Below, one piece after another: positions 1 to 7,366 of a stretch of 64,000 bases of DNA. The notes beneath the pieces are model-generated. The model had not been told where the DNA came from, ran no database searches, and worked only from the letters and a program-made list of their open reading frames with translations. The DNA is from Mycolicibacterium diernhoferi. Lineage in GTDB: Bacteria > Actinomycetota > Actinomycetes > Mycobacteriales > Mycobacteriaceae. A program made the translations under genes and the position numbers. Within the stretch, counting starts at the first letter, position 1; the number at the start of each line of letters is the position of its first letter. The stretch spans positions 1,612,001-1,676,000 of the forward strand of contig NZ_CP080332.1 of NCBI RefSeq assembly GCF_019456655.1. Direction: 5' to 3'.

Positions 1-81
1 GCCCACCGCCTGCAGCGCGACGCGCACCCGGTCACGAAGGTCGTCAGCGGTCGGCAGGTTGTTCTTCTGCATGGTGGTCAT
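1..81 (-). CDS. pcd: L-piperidine-6-carboxylate dehydrogenase, N-terminal fragment (window edge)
   Basis: Only the first 27 codons are inside the window, beginning MTTMQKNNLPTADDLRDR. No catalytic residue is visible, so the call rests on context and on a start that resembles mycobacterial Pcd as I remember it. Pcd is a cytosolic NAD-dependent aldehyde dehydrogenase that oxidises piperideine-6-carboxylate, the product of lysine 6-aminotransferase, to 2-aminoadipate. Its ATG overlaps the TGA of the upstream DUF1338 gene (ATGA), which implies translational coupling. The lat and Lrp genes lie just beyond on the other strand, completing the lysine pathway. Confidence 0.6.
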   Translation of the reverse strand, partial: MTTMQKNNLPTADDLRDRVRVALQAVG

Positions 82-1280
82 GATGCCGCTTTCTCGTAGA
101 GGTCGTAAGGGTCGTGGATGTGGTGGCCGATCGCGCCGGCCATCCAGTCGAGGTCGTAGTGCGTCGCGCGGTCGGCGGTCTCGGTGACCGTTGTGTCGCC
201 GTCGAGGTTCGACCGGAAGATCCCCGCTGCGGATGCCGGCAGGAAGTCCTCGTAGACAACGGGTCTGGTGGGGTCGCCGGCACGGTAATAGGCGAGGCCC
301 TGGGCGGCCATCTCGGCGTCGGTGCCCGGGAAGTACCGGTGCCAGTTGCCGCGGTCGGCCATCGCGGCGTCATACCGGGCCCGGCCGGCGCGGGTCAGCG
401 CCACCCCGCGGGCCTCGACCTCGCCGAAGCGCACCCGCAGTGTCCCGTCGAACCCGGACCCGTCCGGGCCCCGGAACCGTCGCGGCTCGGCCAGTGCCCG
501 AAATGACGTCTGGCGCAGCAACACCGCAGGGCACGGGGTACGTGGCGGCCCCTGGATCGCGTCGATCATGGTGACACCGCGGGCGGTCATCCGGGCGTAC
601 AGCGCGTCGATGTCCAACACCCTGGGCGTGAGGTGGTTGATATGGGTGCTGCGCACCCCGGCGATGTCGGCGGCGACCGCGGACACCGCGGCCAGTTCGT
701 CGTACCACGCCTTGTCGATCGGTTCCCGGGACAGGGCGAACGCCGCGGTGGCCGACCGGACGAAGTCGTCCGCCTGATCCGGCGGGCAGCCGTCGGTGGC
801 GATGCGCCGGGCCTGGGCGATCAGCGCGGGATCGAACAGGTTGCGTTGTCCGACGAAGCTGCGTACGCGGGCCGCCAGATCGGGGTGGAAGAACCGGGCG
901 TCGTCGGTGGCCAGCATCGAGGTGAAGACCCGGAACGGGTTGGCTTCCAATTCATCGGCGTCGATGGGCCGGAACGCGGTGGACACCACCGGAACCGGGG
1001 AGGCCGCGTCGCGCAGATCGTAGAACCCGACTCCGAACATCCCGAATGCCGCGAAAAGGTCGGCGACATCGGCGAGTTCGGTGACGCTGCCCACCCGGAT
1101 CGCGCCATGGCGTTCGGCGGTGACCCGTTGCAGCGAGCCCAACCGATCCGAGTGCGCGGTATCCCGGTTCACCTCCGACGTGACATCCACCAAGGTCGTG
1201 TAGGCCGGAACTTCGGCGCCGTACATCCGGGACAGTGCGGCGGCGAAGGCGGCCCGCAACTGCGACGTGGGTACGGTCAC
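78..1280 (-). CDS. DUF1338 protein, 2-oxoadipate dioxygenase/decarboxylase family (Rv3292-like)
   Basis: A 400-residue protein from a GTG start (MTVPTSQLRAAF). Longer in-frame starts run into the divergent lrp gene and were rejected. It carries the HINHLTPR motif typical of DUF1338. Characterised relatives (HglS) are Fe(II)-dependent enzymes that convert 2-oxoadipate to 2-hydroxyglutarate in lysine catabolism; applying that activity here is inference from family and context. The gene overlaps pcd by four bases and is divergent from the Lrp regulator with about 40 bases between starts, so the regulator probably controls it. The position matches Rv3292 in M. tuberculosis, annotated there as conserved hypothetical. 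Confidence 0.8.
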   Translation of the reverse strand: MTVPTSQLRAAFAAALSRMYGAEVPAYTTLVDVTSEVNRDTAHSDRLGSLQRVTAERHGAIRVGSVTELADVADLFAAFGMFGVGFYDLRDAASPVPVVSTAFRPIDADELEANPFRVFTSMLATDDARFFHPDLAARVRSFVGQRNLFDPALIAQARRIATDGCPPDQADDFVRSATAAFALSREPIDKAWYDELAAVSAVAADIAGVRSTHINHLTPRVLDIDALYARMTARGVTMIDAIQGPPRTPCPAVLLRQTSFRALAEPRRFRGPDGSGFDGTLRVRFGEVEARGVALTRAGRARYDAAMADRGNWHRYFPGTDAEMAAQGLAYYRAGDPTRPVVYEDFLPASAAGIFRSNLDGDTTVTETADRATHYDLDWMAGAIGHHIHDPYDLYEKAAS

Positions 1281-1322
1281 CGGTCGCCCGCCCGAGCTCG
1301 GGGGCTGCGATAGTCTCCGGCC

Positions 1323-1784
1323 ATGGTCGACTCCGAACATCTCGACGACATCGATCGGATCCTGGTGCGGGAACTGATCGCCGACGGCCGGGCCACGCTG
1401 GCGCAGCTCGCGGCCACCGCCGGCTTGTCGGTGTCGGCGGTGCAGTCCCGGGTACGCAGGCTGGAATCGCGCGGGGTGGTGACCGGGTACACGGCGCGGG
1501 TCAATCCGGAGGCGGTCGGGCGCATGCTGTCGGCGTTCGTGGCCATCAGTCCTCTCGATCCCTCTCAACCCGATGACGCTCCCGCCCGGCTGCGTCATAT
1601 CGACGAGATCGAGTCGTGTCACTCGGTGGCCGGGGACGAGAGCTATGTCCTGTTGGTGCGCGTCGCTTCGGCGCGGGCGCTGGAGGACCTGCTGCAGAGA
1701 ATCCGCACAGCGGCCAATGTCCGCACTCGAAGCACCATCATCTTACAGACTTTTTACGAAGGCCGGACCCATCTACCGGAATAG
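1323..1784 (+). CDS. lrpA: Lrp/AsnC-family regulator of lysine catabolism
   Basis: A 153-residue protein with an N-terminal winged helix (about residues 8-55; helix-turn-helix around LAQLAATAGLSVSAVQSRV) and a C-terminal RAM/AsnC ligand-binding domain (about 65-150). Family members form octamers whose DNA binding responds to amino acids. M. tuberculosis LrpA (Rv3291c) is almost the same length and sits beside lat. The gene lies between the divergent DUF1338-pcd unit and lat, 49 bases before lat, so it probably senses lysine or a related amino acid and controls both. The ligand is inference. Confidence 0.9.
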   Translation: MVDSEHLDDIDRILVRELIADGRATLAQLAATAGLSVSAVQSRVRRLESRGVVTGYTARVNPEAVGRMLSAFVAISPLDPSQPDDAPARLRHIDEIESCHSVAGDESYVLLVRVASARALEDLLQRIRTAANVRTRSTIILQTFYEGRTHLPE

Positions 1785-1821
1785 TTCCTGTCGATCGGCA
1801 TATAGCCAGTAAATATTGCGT

Positions 1822-1827
1822 TAGGAT
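1822..1827 (+). promoter_or_regulatory. Putative -10 element (TAGGAT) for a leaderless lat transcript
   Basis: TAGGAT fits the mycobacterial TANNNT -10 pattern and ends six bases before the ATG of lat, with no Shine-Dalgarno sequence between. This is the spacing expected of a leaderless mRNA. The upstream AT-rich stretch (about 1795-1820) is a plausible Lrp-binding region. Confidence 0.45.
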
Positions 1828-1833
1828 GGCCGC

Positions 1834-3174
1834 ATGACGGCTGTCCTGAATTCTGCTGACCAGCTCCCCGCCGACCGTGTCCCCGCCCACGAGGTGCACG
1901 ACGTATTGCGCCGCAGCATGCTGGCCGACGGCATGGATCTGGTGCTCGACCTCGACCGCTCCCGGGGATCGGTGCTGGTCGACGCCCGGGACGGCCGCCG
2001 CTACCTGGACATGTTCACGTTCTTCGCCTCGTCGGCGCTGGGGATGAACCATCCGGCCCTGGCCGAGGACGCCGCGTTCCGTGCCGAACTCGCCCAGGCC
2101 GCGGTGAACAAGCCCAGCAACTCCGATGTGTACACCGTGCCGATGGCGGGGTTCGTGCAGACGTTCGCCCGGGTGCTCGGCGATCCGGCGCTGCCACACC
2201 TGTTCTTCGTCGACGGGGGAGCGCTCGCGGTCGAGAACGCGCTGAAGGTCGCGTTCGACTGGAAGAGTCGCCACAATGAGGCGCACGGCATCGATCCGGC
2301 GCTCGGAACCCGGGTCCTGCACCTGCGCGGCGCGTTCCACGGCCGCAGCGGCTACACCCTCTCGCTGACGAATACCGACCCCAACAAGGTCGCCCGCTTC
2401 CCGAAGTTCGACTGGCCCCGGATCGACGCGCCGTACCTGCGCGCCGGCGCGGATATTGTTGCGCTGGAGGCCGAATCATTGCGACAGGCGCGTGCCGCGT
2501 TCGAGGCGCACCCGCACGACATCGCCTGCTTCATCGCCGAGCCGGTTCAAGGCGAGGGGGGTGACCGCCACATGCGCCCGCAATTCTTCGCTGCGATGCG
2601 GGCGTTGTGCGACGAGTTCGACGCGTTGTTCATCTTCGACGAGGTGCAGACCGGATGTGGGATCACCGGAACCGCCTGGGCATACCAGCAATTGGGTGTG
2701 ATCCCGGATGTGGTGGCGTTCGGCAAGAAGACTCAGGTCTGCGGCGTGATGGCGGGCGGGCGGGTCGACGAGGTGCGCGACAACGTATTCCGGGTCAGCT
2801 CGCGGATCAACTCCACCTGGGGCGGTAATCTCACCGACATGGTGCGCGCCAGGCGCATTCTGGAGGTCATCGAGTCCGAGGGGCTGATCGACCACGCGTC
2901 CGCCGCGGGCGGGCACCTCCTGGATCGGTTGCGGGCGTTGGCCGTCGAGTTCGGGGACCGGGTGCGTGACCCGCGCGGCCGGGGATTGATGTGCGCGTTC
3001 AGCCTGCCCACCGCCGCCGAGCGCGACGAGCTGATCCGACGGCTGTGGGATCGCGGGGTGATCATGCTGGCCAGCGGGACCGACTCGGTGCGTTTCCGGC
3101 CGGCGCTGACGGTCACCTACGCCGAGATCGACGCCGCCGTCGAGGCGGTACGCGCCGTGCTCGCCGGCGGCTAG
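1834..3174 (+). CDS. lat: L-lysine 6-aminotransferase
   Basis: A 446-residue class-III PLP aminotransferase, the same size as M. tuberculosis Lat (Rv3290c). It transfers the epsilon-amino group of lysine to 2-oxoglutarate, giving glutamate and 2-aminoadipate semialdehyde, which cyclises to piperideine-6-carboxylate. Visible signatures are the phosphate-binding AFHGRSGYTLSLTN region, FIFDEVQTG with the PLP-ring aspartate, and VAFGKKTQ, in which one of Lys298/Lys299 is the Schiff-base lysine. It acts in the cytosol and feeds Pcd. In M. tuberculosis lat is strongly induced in stationary and starved cells; the neighbouring lrp gene is the likely regulator here. Confidence 0.95.
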   Translation: MTAVLNSADQLPADRVPAHEVHDVLRRSMLADGMDLVLDLDRSRGSVLVDARDGRRYLDMFTFFASSALGMNHPALAEDAAFRAELAQAAVNKPSNSDVYTVPMAGFVQTFARVLGDPALPHLFFVDGGALAVENALKVAFDWKSRHNEAHGIDPALGTRVLHLRGAFHGRSGYTLSLTNTDPNKVARFPKFDWPRIDAPYLRAGADIVALEAESLRQARAAFEAHPHDIACFIAEPVQGEGGDRHMRPQFFAAMRALCDEFDALFIFDEVQTGCGITGTAWAYQQLGVIPDVVAFGKKTQVCGVMAGGRVDEVRDNVFRVSSRINSTWGGNLTDMVRARRILEVIESEGLIDHASAAGGHLLDRLRALAVEFGDRVRDPRGRGLMCAFSLPTAAERDELIRRLWDRGVIMLASGTDSVRFRPALTVTYAEIDAAVEAVRAVLAGG

Positions 3175-3714
3175 TCAGCGCTTGGGCTCTGCGGTGAGCC
3201 GGCGGATCATTCCTCTCAACCGCGGCAGATCGCTCCCGCTGACCAGGATGCAGTCGTGGCGTTCGGCCAGTTTCCTTGCCGCGGGTGTGAACTCGTTGTT
3301 GGTCACCACCATGGTGCGGGTGCAGTCCTGCATCGCGGCACCGGCCACCACCTCCTGGACGGCACCGGTGCCGACCGGGCGGGTCATGCGTTTGCACTGG
3401 ATGGCCAACCGGTCCGGGCGGCGCCCGACGATCAGATCGACGCCCCAGTCGCCGGTGATCGACGTCATGATCACCGGAGCTCCACAGGAGCGCGCGAGTC
3501 GGGCGACATAGTCCTCGAACTCGGTGCCCGACATCAGGTCGATCGGGTTCTCGCTCGGGGCGGGGGTGCGCAGACCGGTCAGGAAGTGCGGCACCGCCGC
3601 CAACAGCACCGGCGCGGCCAGTGCGCCGGTCAGGGCCAACTGCCAGTCGGCACCCATTGCGTAGGCGGCGCCGCCGGCCGTGATGCCCACCGCAAGGGCG
3701 ATCTTGATCCGCAC
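3175..3714 (-). CDS. Membrane-anchored Mrr-like restriction endonuclease-fold protein
   Basis: A 179-residue protein with two hydrophobic segments at the N-terminus (about residues 4-21 and 26-45) followed by a soluble Mrr-type nuclease domain (about 55-175). The PD-(D/E)xK core is visible as GDWGVDLIV (Asp93) and AIQCKR (Gln106-x-Lys108), the D...QxK form typical of Mrr and type IV enzymes. Mrr relatives cut modified or foreign DNA. There is no partner methylase or helicase nearby, so this is not a classical restriction system. Its stop codon abuts the stop of lat (convergent). The substrate is unknown; membrane-tethered homologues are common in actinobacteria. Confidence 0.75.
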   Translation of the reverse strand: MRIKIALAVGITAGGAAYAMGADWQLALTGALAAPVLLAAVPHFLTGLRTPAPSENPIDLMSGTEFEDYVARLARSCGAPVIMTSITGDWGVDLIVGRRPDRLAIQCKRMTRPVGTGAVQEVVAGAAMQDCTRTMVVTNNEFTPAARKLAERHDCILVSGSDLPRLRGMIRRLTAEPKR

Positions 3715-3759
3715 CCACGCATGGTAAGCGGCGACTCCGACACGAGGTCGGCACCGTTA

Positions 3760-3812
3760 CTGCAACCAGCCAGTTGCACAACCGGCGTTGTTGTGCAACT
3801 CTGGGGTTGCAG
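3760..3812. promoter_or_regulatory. Nested palindromic operator upstream of the SRPBCC-ArsR operon
   Basis: Two inverted repeats share one centre near 3786. The inner arms are AGTTGCACAAC (3772-3782) and GTTGTGCAACT (3790-3800); the outer arms are CTGCAACC (3760-3767) and GGTTGCAG (3805-3812). All are perfect. The site ends about 25 bases before the start of the SRPBCC gene, which is followed by an ArsR-type repressor gene, so it is very probably the autoregulatory operator. Confidence 0.65.
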
Positions 3813-3836
3813 AAACCAGTCAACGGGGAGAAGACC

Positions 3837-4265
3837 ATGACCGCACTTGAGATCACCCGCCACATCGACATCGCGGCGCCCATCACCACGGTGTGGGCCG
3901 CGCTCACCGAGGCGGACCTGATCGCCCGGTGGTTCGGCGACAGCGCCGAGTTGGACGCTGTCCCAGGAGGCGGCGGATTCTTCGGCTGGTCTGCACACGG
4001 AAAGTTCCGGGTGCGGGTGGAACAGGTCGACAAGCACCGGCTGCTGGTCTATCGGTGGGCACGCGAAGCCGATACCGACCCGGTGGCGGGGAACTCGACC
4101 GTGGTCCGGATCGAACTGGCCGAGATCGACGGCGGGACCCGGCTCGCACTGCTGGAGAGCGGGTTCGAGGAACTGGACAACCCGTCGGTCGCGCACGCCG
4201 AGAACGAGGGCGGCTGGACGTCCGAACTCGGCGAACTGGTCGAATTTCTGGCAGCCGCGCCGTGA
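3837..4265 (+). CDS. SRPBCC/AHSA1-family protein
   Basis: A 142-residue protein of the START-like SRPBCC fold (AHA1-C or activator-of-Hsp90-like subfamily), recognised from the opening ITRHIDIAAPITTVWAALT and the tryptophan-rich middle (IARWFGD, FGWSAHG). The ATG follows GGGGAGAAG; upstream in-frame starts would run through the operator. The stop codon overlaps the GTG of an ArsR-type regulator (GTGA), the usual SRPBCC-ArsR pairing in actinobacteria. These proteins have a hydrophobic cavity and bind small molecules; the ligand here is unknown. Confidence 0.8.
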   Translation: MTALEITRHIDIAAPITTVWAALTEADLIARWFGDSAELDAVPGGGGFFGWSAHGKFRVRVEQVDKHRLLVYRWAREADTDPVAGNSTVVRIELAEIDGGTRLALLESGFEELDNPSVAHAENEGGWTSELGELVEFLAAAP

Positions 4266-4585
4266 CCGCCCCGCCGGCGCTGCTGGCGGTGCTGGCCGAC
4301 GAAACCCGTTGGCGCATCCTCACCGAGCTCGGCGCCCAGGAGCTGTCGGCCAGCGCGCTGGCCACCCGGCTCCCGGTGTCGCGGCAGGCGATCGCCAAAC
4401 ACCTGGCGGTACTCGCCCGGGCGGGTCTGGTCGAATCGGTCCGGGAGGGCCGCGAGGTTCGCTACCGCGCGATCGGCGCCCGGCTCAGCGCCCTCGGCAG
4501 CCAGCTCACAGTGATCGCGCAGCAATGGGATCGTCGCCTTCTGGCTATCAAGCACATCGCCGAAAGCATGGATGACCGGGCATAA
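4262..4585 (+). CDS. ArsR-family transcriptional repressor
   Basis: A 107-residue winged-helix protein. The helix-turn-helix is visible as LATRLPVSRQAIAKHLAVL and the wing as VREGREVRYRA. It has no obvious metal-binding cysteines, so it is probably of the non-metal ArsR type that travels with SRPBCC genes. The GTG start overlaps the TGA of the SRPBCC gene, so the two are translationally coupled. It probably represses its own operon through the nested palindrome upstream; the effector cannot be deduced. Confidence 0.85.
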   Translation: MTAPPALLAVLADETRWRILTELGAQELSASALATRLPVSRQAIAKHLAVLARAGLVESVREGREVRYRAIGARLSALGSQLTVIAQQWDRRLLAIKHIAESMDDRA

Positions 4586-4596
4586 TCCATCGTGAG

Positions 4597-5286
4597 ATGA
4601 CTGATGGACAATATGTCGGCAACCACGCACCGGATGAGCCTCCCCTCGCCGGTAGCGGACATCATCATGTCGGCTGGTTCCGCTTCTACTTCGCCGACGA
4701 GCGTTGGGAATGGTCCGACGAAGTGGCGCGGATCCACGGCTACCGCCCCGGTGCGGTAGAACCCACCACCGAACTTGTGCTGTCGCACAAACATCCGGAC
4801 GACTACGGACAGGTGGCCGCCACGCTGGAGGAGATCAGGCGGACCGGATCGGCATTCAGCACCCGGCACCGCATCGTCGACACCCGGGGACGGACACGTC
4901 ACGTCCTGGTGGTCGCCGACCGGTTGTTCGACGATGCCGGCAGCGCGGTCATCGGGACCCACGGCTTCTACATCGACACGACGCCGACCACGCACACCGG
5001 TGCTCGTGAACAGCAGGATCGGGTGAGCGAGGCGGTGGCCGAGATCGCGGCGGCGCGCAGCGCCATCGAGCAGGTCAAGGGCATGCTCATGCTGGTCTAC
5101 CGGATCACCTCCGATGCGGCGTTCGAATTGCTCAAGTGGCGATCGCAGGAGACCAACACCAAGCTCAAGGCCCTCTCCGAACAGATCCGCCAGGACTTTC
5201 TCGAACTCGACTACCAGGAGTTGCTGCCGCACCGCAGCGTCTATGACCGGTTGCTGCTGACGGCGCATCTGCGCGTCGAGCCCTGA
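4597..5286 (+). CDS. PAS-ANTAR regulator
   Basis: A 229-residue protein with a PAS-like sensor fold (about residues 25-135, with WEWSDEVARIHGYRPG and a HPDD segment) and a C-terminal ANTAR domain (about 145-205, with AIEQVKGMLMLVY). ANTAR domains bind paired RNA hairpins and act as transcription antiterminators; PAS-ANTAR proteins are frequent in mycobacteria. There is no receiver domain, so the signal presumably enters through the PAS domain. It starts 11 bases after the ArsR gene and is followed by stress genes of the sigF neighbourhood. The RNA targets are unknown. Confidence 0.85.
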   Translation: MTDGQYVGNHAPDEPPLAGSGHHHVGWFRFYFADERWEWSDEVARIHGYRPGAVEPTTELVLSHKHPDDYGQVAATLEEIRRTGSAFSTRHRIVDTRGRTRHVLVVADRLFDDAGSAVIGTHGFYIDTTPTTHTGAREQQDRVSEAVAEIAAARSAIEQVKGMLMLVYRITSDAAFELLKWRSQETNTKLKALSEQIRQDFLELDYQELLPHRSVYDRLLLTAHLRVEP

Positions 5287-5313
5287 CGTTTACCGCCCGA
5301 CCTGCTCGGGCAC
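5287..5313 (+). promoter_or_regulatory. Possible SigF-type promoter (CGTTT-N16-GGGCAC)
   Basis: The -35 CGTTT (5287-5291) and -10 GGGCAC (5308-5313) differ from GGTTT-N16-GGGTAC at one position each. The -10 ends nine bases before the ATG of the cysteine-rich protein, which has no ribosome binding site. Another site in this region, 10885-10911, has the same -10 and the same distance to its start. Confidence 0.35.
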
Positions 5314-5322
5314 CCAACCGCC

Positions 5323-5571
5323 ATGGCTACCTGCGCCACCTGTGGCAATGACTACGACAAGGCCTTCACCGTGCAGTGGGGCGGGCAGACCGCCACCTTC
5401 GACAGCGTGGAATGCGCAGCGGTCCAGATCGCGCCGGAGTGCGCGCATTGTGGCTGCCGCATCCTGGGGCACGGGCTGGAGGCCGGCGGCGCGATCTACT
5501 GCTGCGCCCACTGCAGCCGTGCCGCCGGGGAGCACACGTTGGTCGACCGGCAGCCGCAGAGTGAAGGGTAG
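5323..5571 (+). CDS. Small cysteine-rich zinc-ribbon-like protein
   Basis: An 82-residue protein with cysteines spaced as in a metal-binding module: CATC near the N-terminus, then C and CAHCGC in the middle and CCAHC towards the end, with interspersed histidine. It probably binds zinc or another metal as a TRASH- or metallothionein-like fold. I do not recognise a named family. There is no Shine-Dalgarno sequence, but a SigF-like promoter lies just upstream, suggesting a leaderless stress transcript. A membrane protein gene begins four bases after its stop, so the two probably form an operon. Confidence 0.65.
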   Translation: MATCATCGNDYDKAFTVQWGGQTATFDSVECAAVQIAPECAHCGCRILGHGLEAGGAIYCCAHCSRAAGEHTLVDRQPQSEG

Positions 5572-5575
5572 TTCG

Positions 5576-5935
5576 ATGCGTACCGAACCGCGGATCCACC
5601 GCGACGAGCCCGAAGTGCGCTCCGCCATCCGATTCGGACTGGTGACGGCGGTGCTCGGGGTGCTCTTCCTGATTGTGGCCGCCGTCCTGGCGCGTTCCTG
5701 TGATGACGCCGTGGTGGATTCGGCCTCGTGCGGCCGGCCGGAACGGCTGGTACTGGCGCTGGGTGCGCCGGTGATCTTGTTCGGCGGTGGGGTTTACGCG
5801 TTTGTGCGCACCTATCGGACGTGGAAGAACCGGCAGGTGTGGTGGGCCTGGCAGGGAGCAGGCTGGTTCCTGATGCTGCTGATGCTGACGGTGCTCACCA
5901 TGAGCATGCCCGCGCTGGCCGGTTACCTCGGATGA
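5576..5935 (+). CDS. Membrane protein of the sigF neighbourhood (Rv3289c-like position)
   Basis: A 119-residue protein with three predicted membrane segments (about residues 20-40, 57-77 and 97-116) and two cysteines in the first external loop. It starts at ATG four bases after the cysteine-rich gene. In M. tuberculosis a transmembrane protein gene (Rv3289c, about 125 residues) occupies the same place before usfY, so this is probably its counterpart. Function is unknown; the location suggests a role in the SigF envelope-stress response. Confidence 0.7.
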   Translation: MRTEPRIHRDEPEVRSAIRFGLVTAVLGVLFLIVAAVLARSCDDAVVDSASCGRPERLVLALGAPVILFGGGVYAFVRTYRTWKNRQVWWAWQGAGWFLMLLMLTVLTMSMPALAGYLG

Positions 5936-6014
5936 GGCGGTTCGGCCCCCGCTCGCCGGATACGGACCTACTCTGGAGCTAGCCCGATTTCGGGTGATGG
6001 CGGAAGGAGTGGCC

Positions 6015-6323
6015 ATGAAAGGCCCCAAGGATCCTGTCGATCACACCCGCACGACGCGCACGCACGCCGGCGAGTCCATGAAAGACAACCTGATCATGCC
6101 TGCCCTCATCCTGATCGGTCTGGCTCTCGTGATGTTCGTCGGCTGCCTGGCCGCGTTCGCCACCGGTAATCAGGCTGTCGGCCTGTTGCTGGGCTCCCTC
6201 TCGGCGGTCGGCTTCCTGGTCGGCGCGTTGTGGATGGCGGTCGAACACATCCGGGTGCGCCGCATCGAAGAACGTTGGTACGCCGCGCATCCCGAGGCGG
6301 CACGGCAGCGACCCGCCAGCTGA
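6015..6323 (+). CDS. usfY: UsfY family membrane protein
   Basis: A 102-residue protein with a polar N-terminus (MKGPKDPVDHTRTTR), two membrane helices (about residues 32-52 and 55-77) and a basic C-terminus. Sequence style and place in the usfY-rsbW-sigF region identify it as UsfY (upstream of sigma F). The ATG was chosen because GGAAGGAG lies just before it; a further in-frame start 21 bases upstream lacks a good site. UsfY is non-essential and of unknown function. It is followed by a strong hairpin, so transcription probably ends here. Confidence 0.75.
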   Translation: MKGPKDPVDHTRTTRTHAGESMKDNLIMPALILIGLALVMFVGCLAAFATGNQAVGLLLGSLSAVGFLVGALWMAVEHIRVRRIEERWYAAHPEAARQRPAS

Positions 6324-6366
6324 AACCGGGCTCGCGTAGCGGAGTAGGGGGCCGCAGACACGGAAA

Positions 6367-6398
6367 GGCCCAGCCCTGCGGGGGAGCTGGGCTGGGCC
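6367..6398. terminator. Bidirectional stem-loop between usfY and csbD-like gene
   Basis: Perfect 10-base arms GGCCCAGCCC and GGGCTGGGCC flank a 12-base loop, between two convergent genes. There is no long T tract, as is usual for mycobacterial terminators. Confidence 0.7.
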
Positions 6399-6421
6399 GA
6401 TCCAAGTTTGCCGAAATCGCC

Positions 6422-6658
6422 CTACTGTTCGGACTTCTGGCGTTCTTCGGCCGCCTTCGCGCCGGCTCGGGCGCTGTCGGCCTCGGCTTCCTTCTTCGCC
6501 GCGTCGCGTTGAGCCTCGGCCTTGTCCTGCTGGGCCTCGCCCTCCCGGACAAGGTCATCGCGACCGGTCACGGTGCCGACGGCCTCCTTGGCCTTACCCT
6601 TGACGTCCTCGACGACGCCGCGAATGCCCTCTTCGGGTCCAGAGTTCTTGTCAGACAT
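6422..6658 (-). CDS. CsbD-family general stress protein
   Basis: A 78-residue, highly charged, lysine- and glutamate-rich protein with no hydrophobic core. The N-terminal part (IRGVVEDVKGKAKEAVGTVTG) carries the CsbD signature, and the C-terminal half is an Ala/Glu/Lys-rich helix. CsbD proteins accumulate under general stress (sigma B in Bacillus, SigF in mycobacteria); their molecular role is not known. GGAAAGG precedes the ATG, and a SigF-like promoter lies about 75 bases upstream. The gene converges on usfY across a shared terminator. Confidence 0.85.
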   Translation of the reverse strand: MSDKNSGPEEGIRGVVEDVKGKAKEAVGTVTGRDDLVREGEAQQDKAEAQRDAAKKEAEADSARAGAKAAEERQKSEQ

Positions 6659-6729
6659 TGTCGAACCTTTCCGCTACACGAGTGGATTGGTGGCGTACAC
6701 GGAGGGCTCGTTCCCTCACGCAGCGGAGG

Positions 6730-6756
6730 TTTCCCGATGCGCCCGCCGGCCAAACC
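6730..6756 (-). promoter_or_regulatory. Possible SigF-type promoter for the CsbD gene (GGTTT-N16-GGGAAA)
   Basis: The -35 GGTTT is perfect (6756-6752); the -10 GGGAAA (6735-6730) has one substitution at the important T. Spacing of 16 matches the other SigF sites here. Confidence 0.35.
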
Positions 6757-6868
6757 TCGGCAACACGACGGATTTTCAGCTAACAGCCCGAAACCCGGGC
6801 CGGATGTATCGCAGTGGGGCGCAACGCCCCACGGACTCGCCGCCGCGAACTGCAGGCCGCAAAGATCA

Positions 6869-6895
6869 GGTTTGACGCCTCCGTAAACGGGGTAC
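6869..6895 (+). promoter_or_regulatory. SigF promoter (GGTTT-N16-GGGTAC)
   Basis: GGTTT (6869-6873) and GGGTAC (6890-6895) with a 16-base spacer match the mycobacterial SigF consensus exactly. The transcript would start about 30 bases before the ATG of the small membrane protein operon, which has a GGAGGG ribosome binding site. Confidence 0.75.
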
Positions 6896-6932
6896 ACCCC
6901 GGCTGCAATCATCGACGCTACGGAGGGCTCTC

Positions 6933-7166
6933 ATGGGACGCGGACTCATCGGCACGCTCGTCTTGATCTGGCTGTTGATCGGGGTGTTCGCGGCATGGCA
7001 GCGCGACTACTTCGCCGGTGGAGCCACCAACTGCGCGACCGCGGGAACCATCGCACTGACCGTGGTCGCCGGGCCACTGAACTATGCGGGGGTGAACCCG
7101 AAGGTGACGGATTGCAAACTGCCAGAACCCAGTGCGATCGGATCGATGGAAATGAGGGTGTCGTGA
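6933..7166 (+). CDS. Small membrane protein, SigF-controlled
   Basis: A 77-residue protein with one hydrophobic helix (about residues 5-20, GTLVLIWLLIGVFAAW), then a polar, probably external part ending in a region with two cysteines (Cys34 and Cys61). GGAGGG lies before the ATG and a consensus SigF promoter upstream. The stop overlaps the GTG of the next gene (GTGA). I do not recognise a named domain. Likely an envelope stress protein, by regulation only. Confidence 0.75.
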   Translation: MGRGLIGTLVLIWLLIGVFAAWQRDYFAGGATNCATAGTIALTVVAGPLNYAGVNPKVTDCKLPEPSAIGSMEMRVS

Positions 7167-7318
7167 TACTGCTCGGAGCATTGCTGCTGATTCTCGGTTT
7201 CGTGCTGGACGTCTATCTGCTCTGGGTGGTCGGCGTCGTTCTCCTGGTCGTCGGGGCGGTGTTCTGGGCACTCGGAGCCATCGGGCGCCCGGTCGCCGGT
7301 CGCCGCGCGTGGTTCTAG
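7163..7318 (+). CDS. Very small hydrophobic protein, DUF6131-like
   Basis: A 51-residue, almost wholly hydrophobic protein (MILLGALLLILGFVLDVYLL) with a second helix and a basic tail GRPVAGRRAWF. Small proteins of this design with a GRR-aromatic end are known in mycobacteria (DUF6131). It begins at a GTG overlapping the previous stop, so it is co-translated with the upstream membrane protein and shares its SigF promoter. Function unknown. Confidence 0.7.
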   Translation: MILLGALLLILGFVLDVYLLWVVGVVLLVVGAVFWALGAIGRPVAGRRAWF

Positions 7319-7366
7319 TGGACCGTAATCGGCTTTGCGCCGTTCACAATCGGCCGCGAGGTCGAC

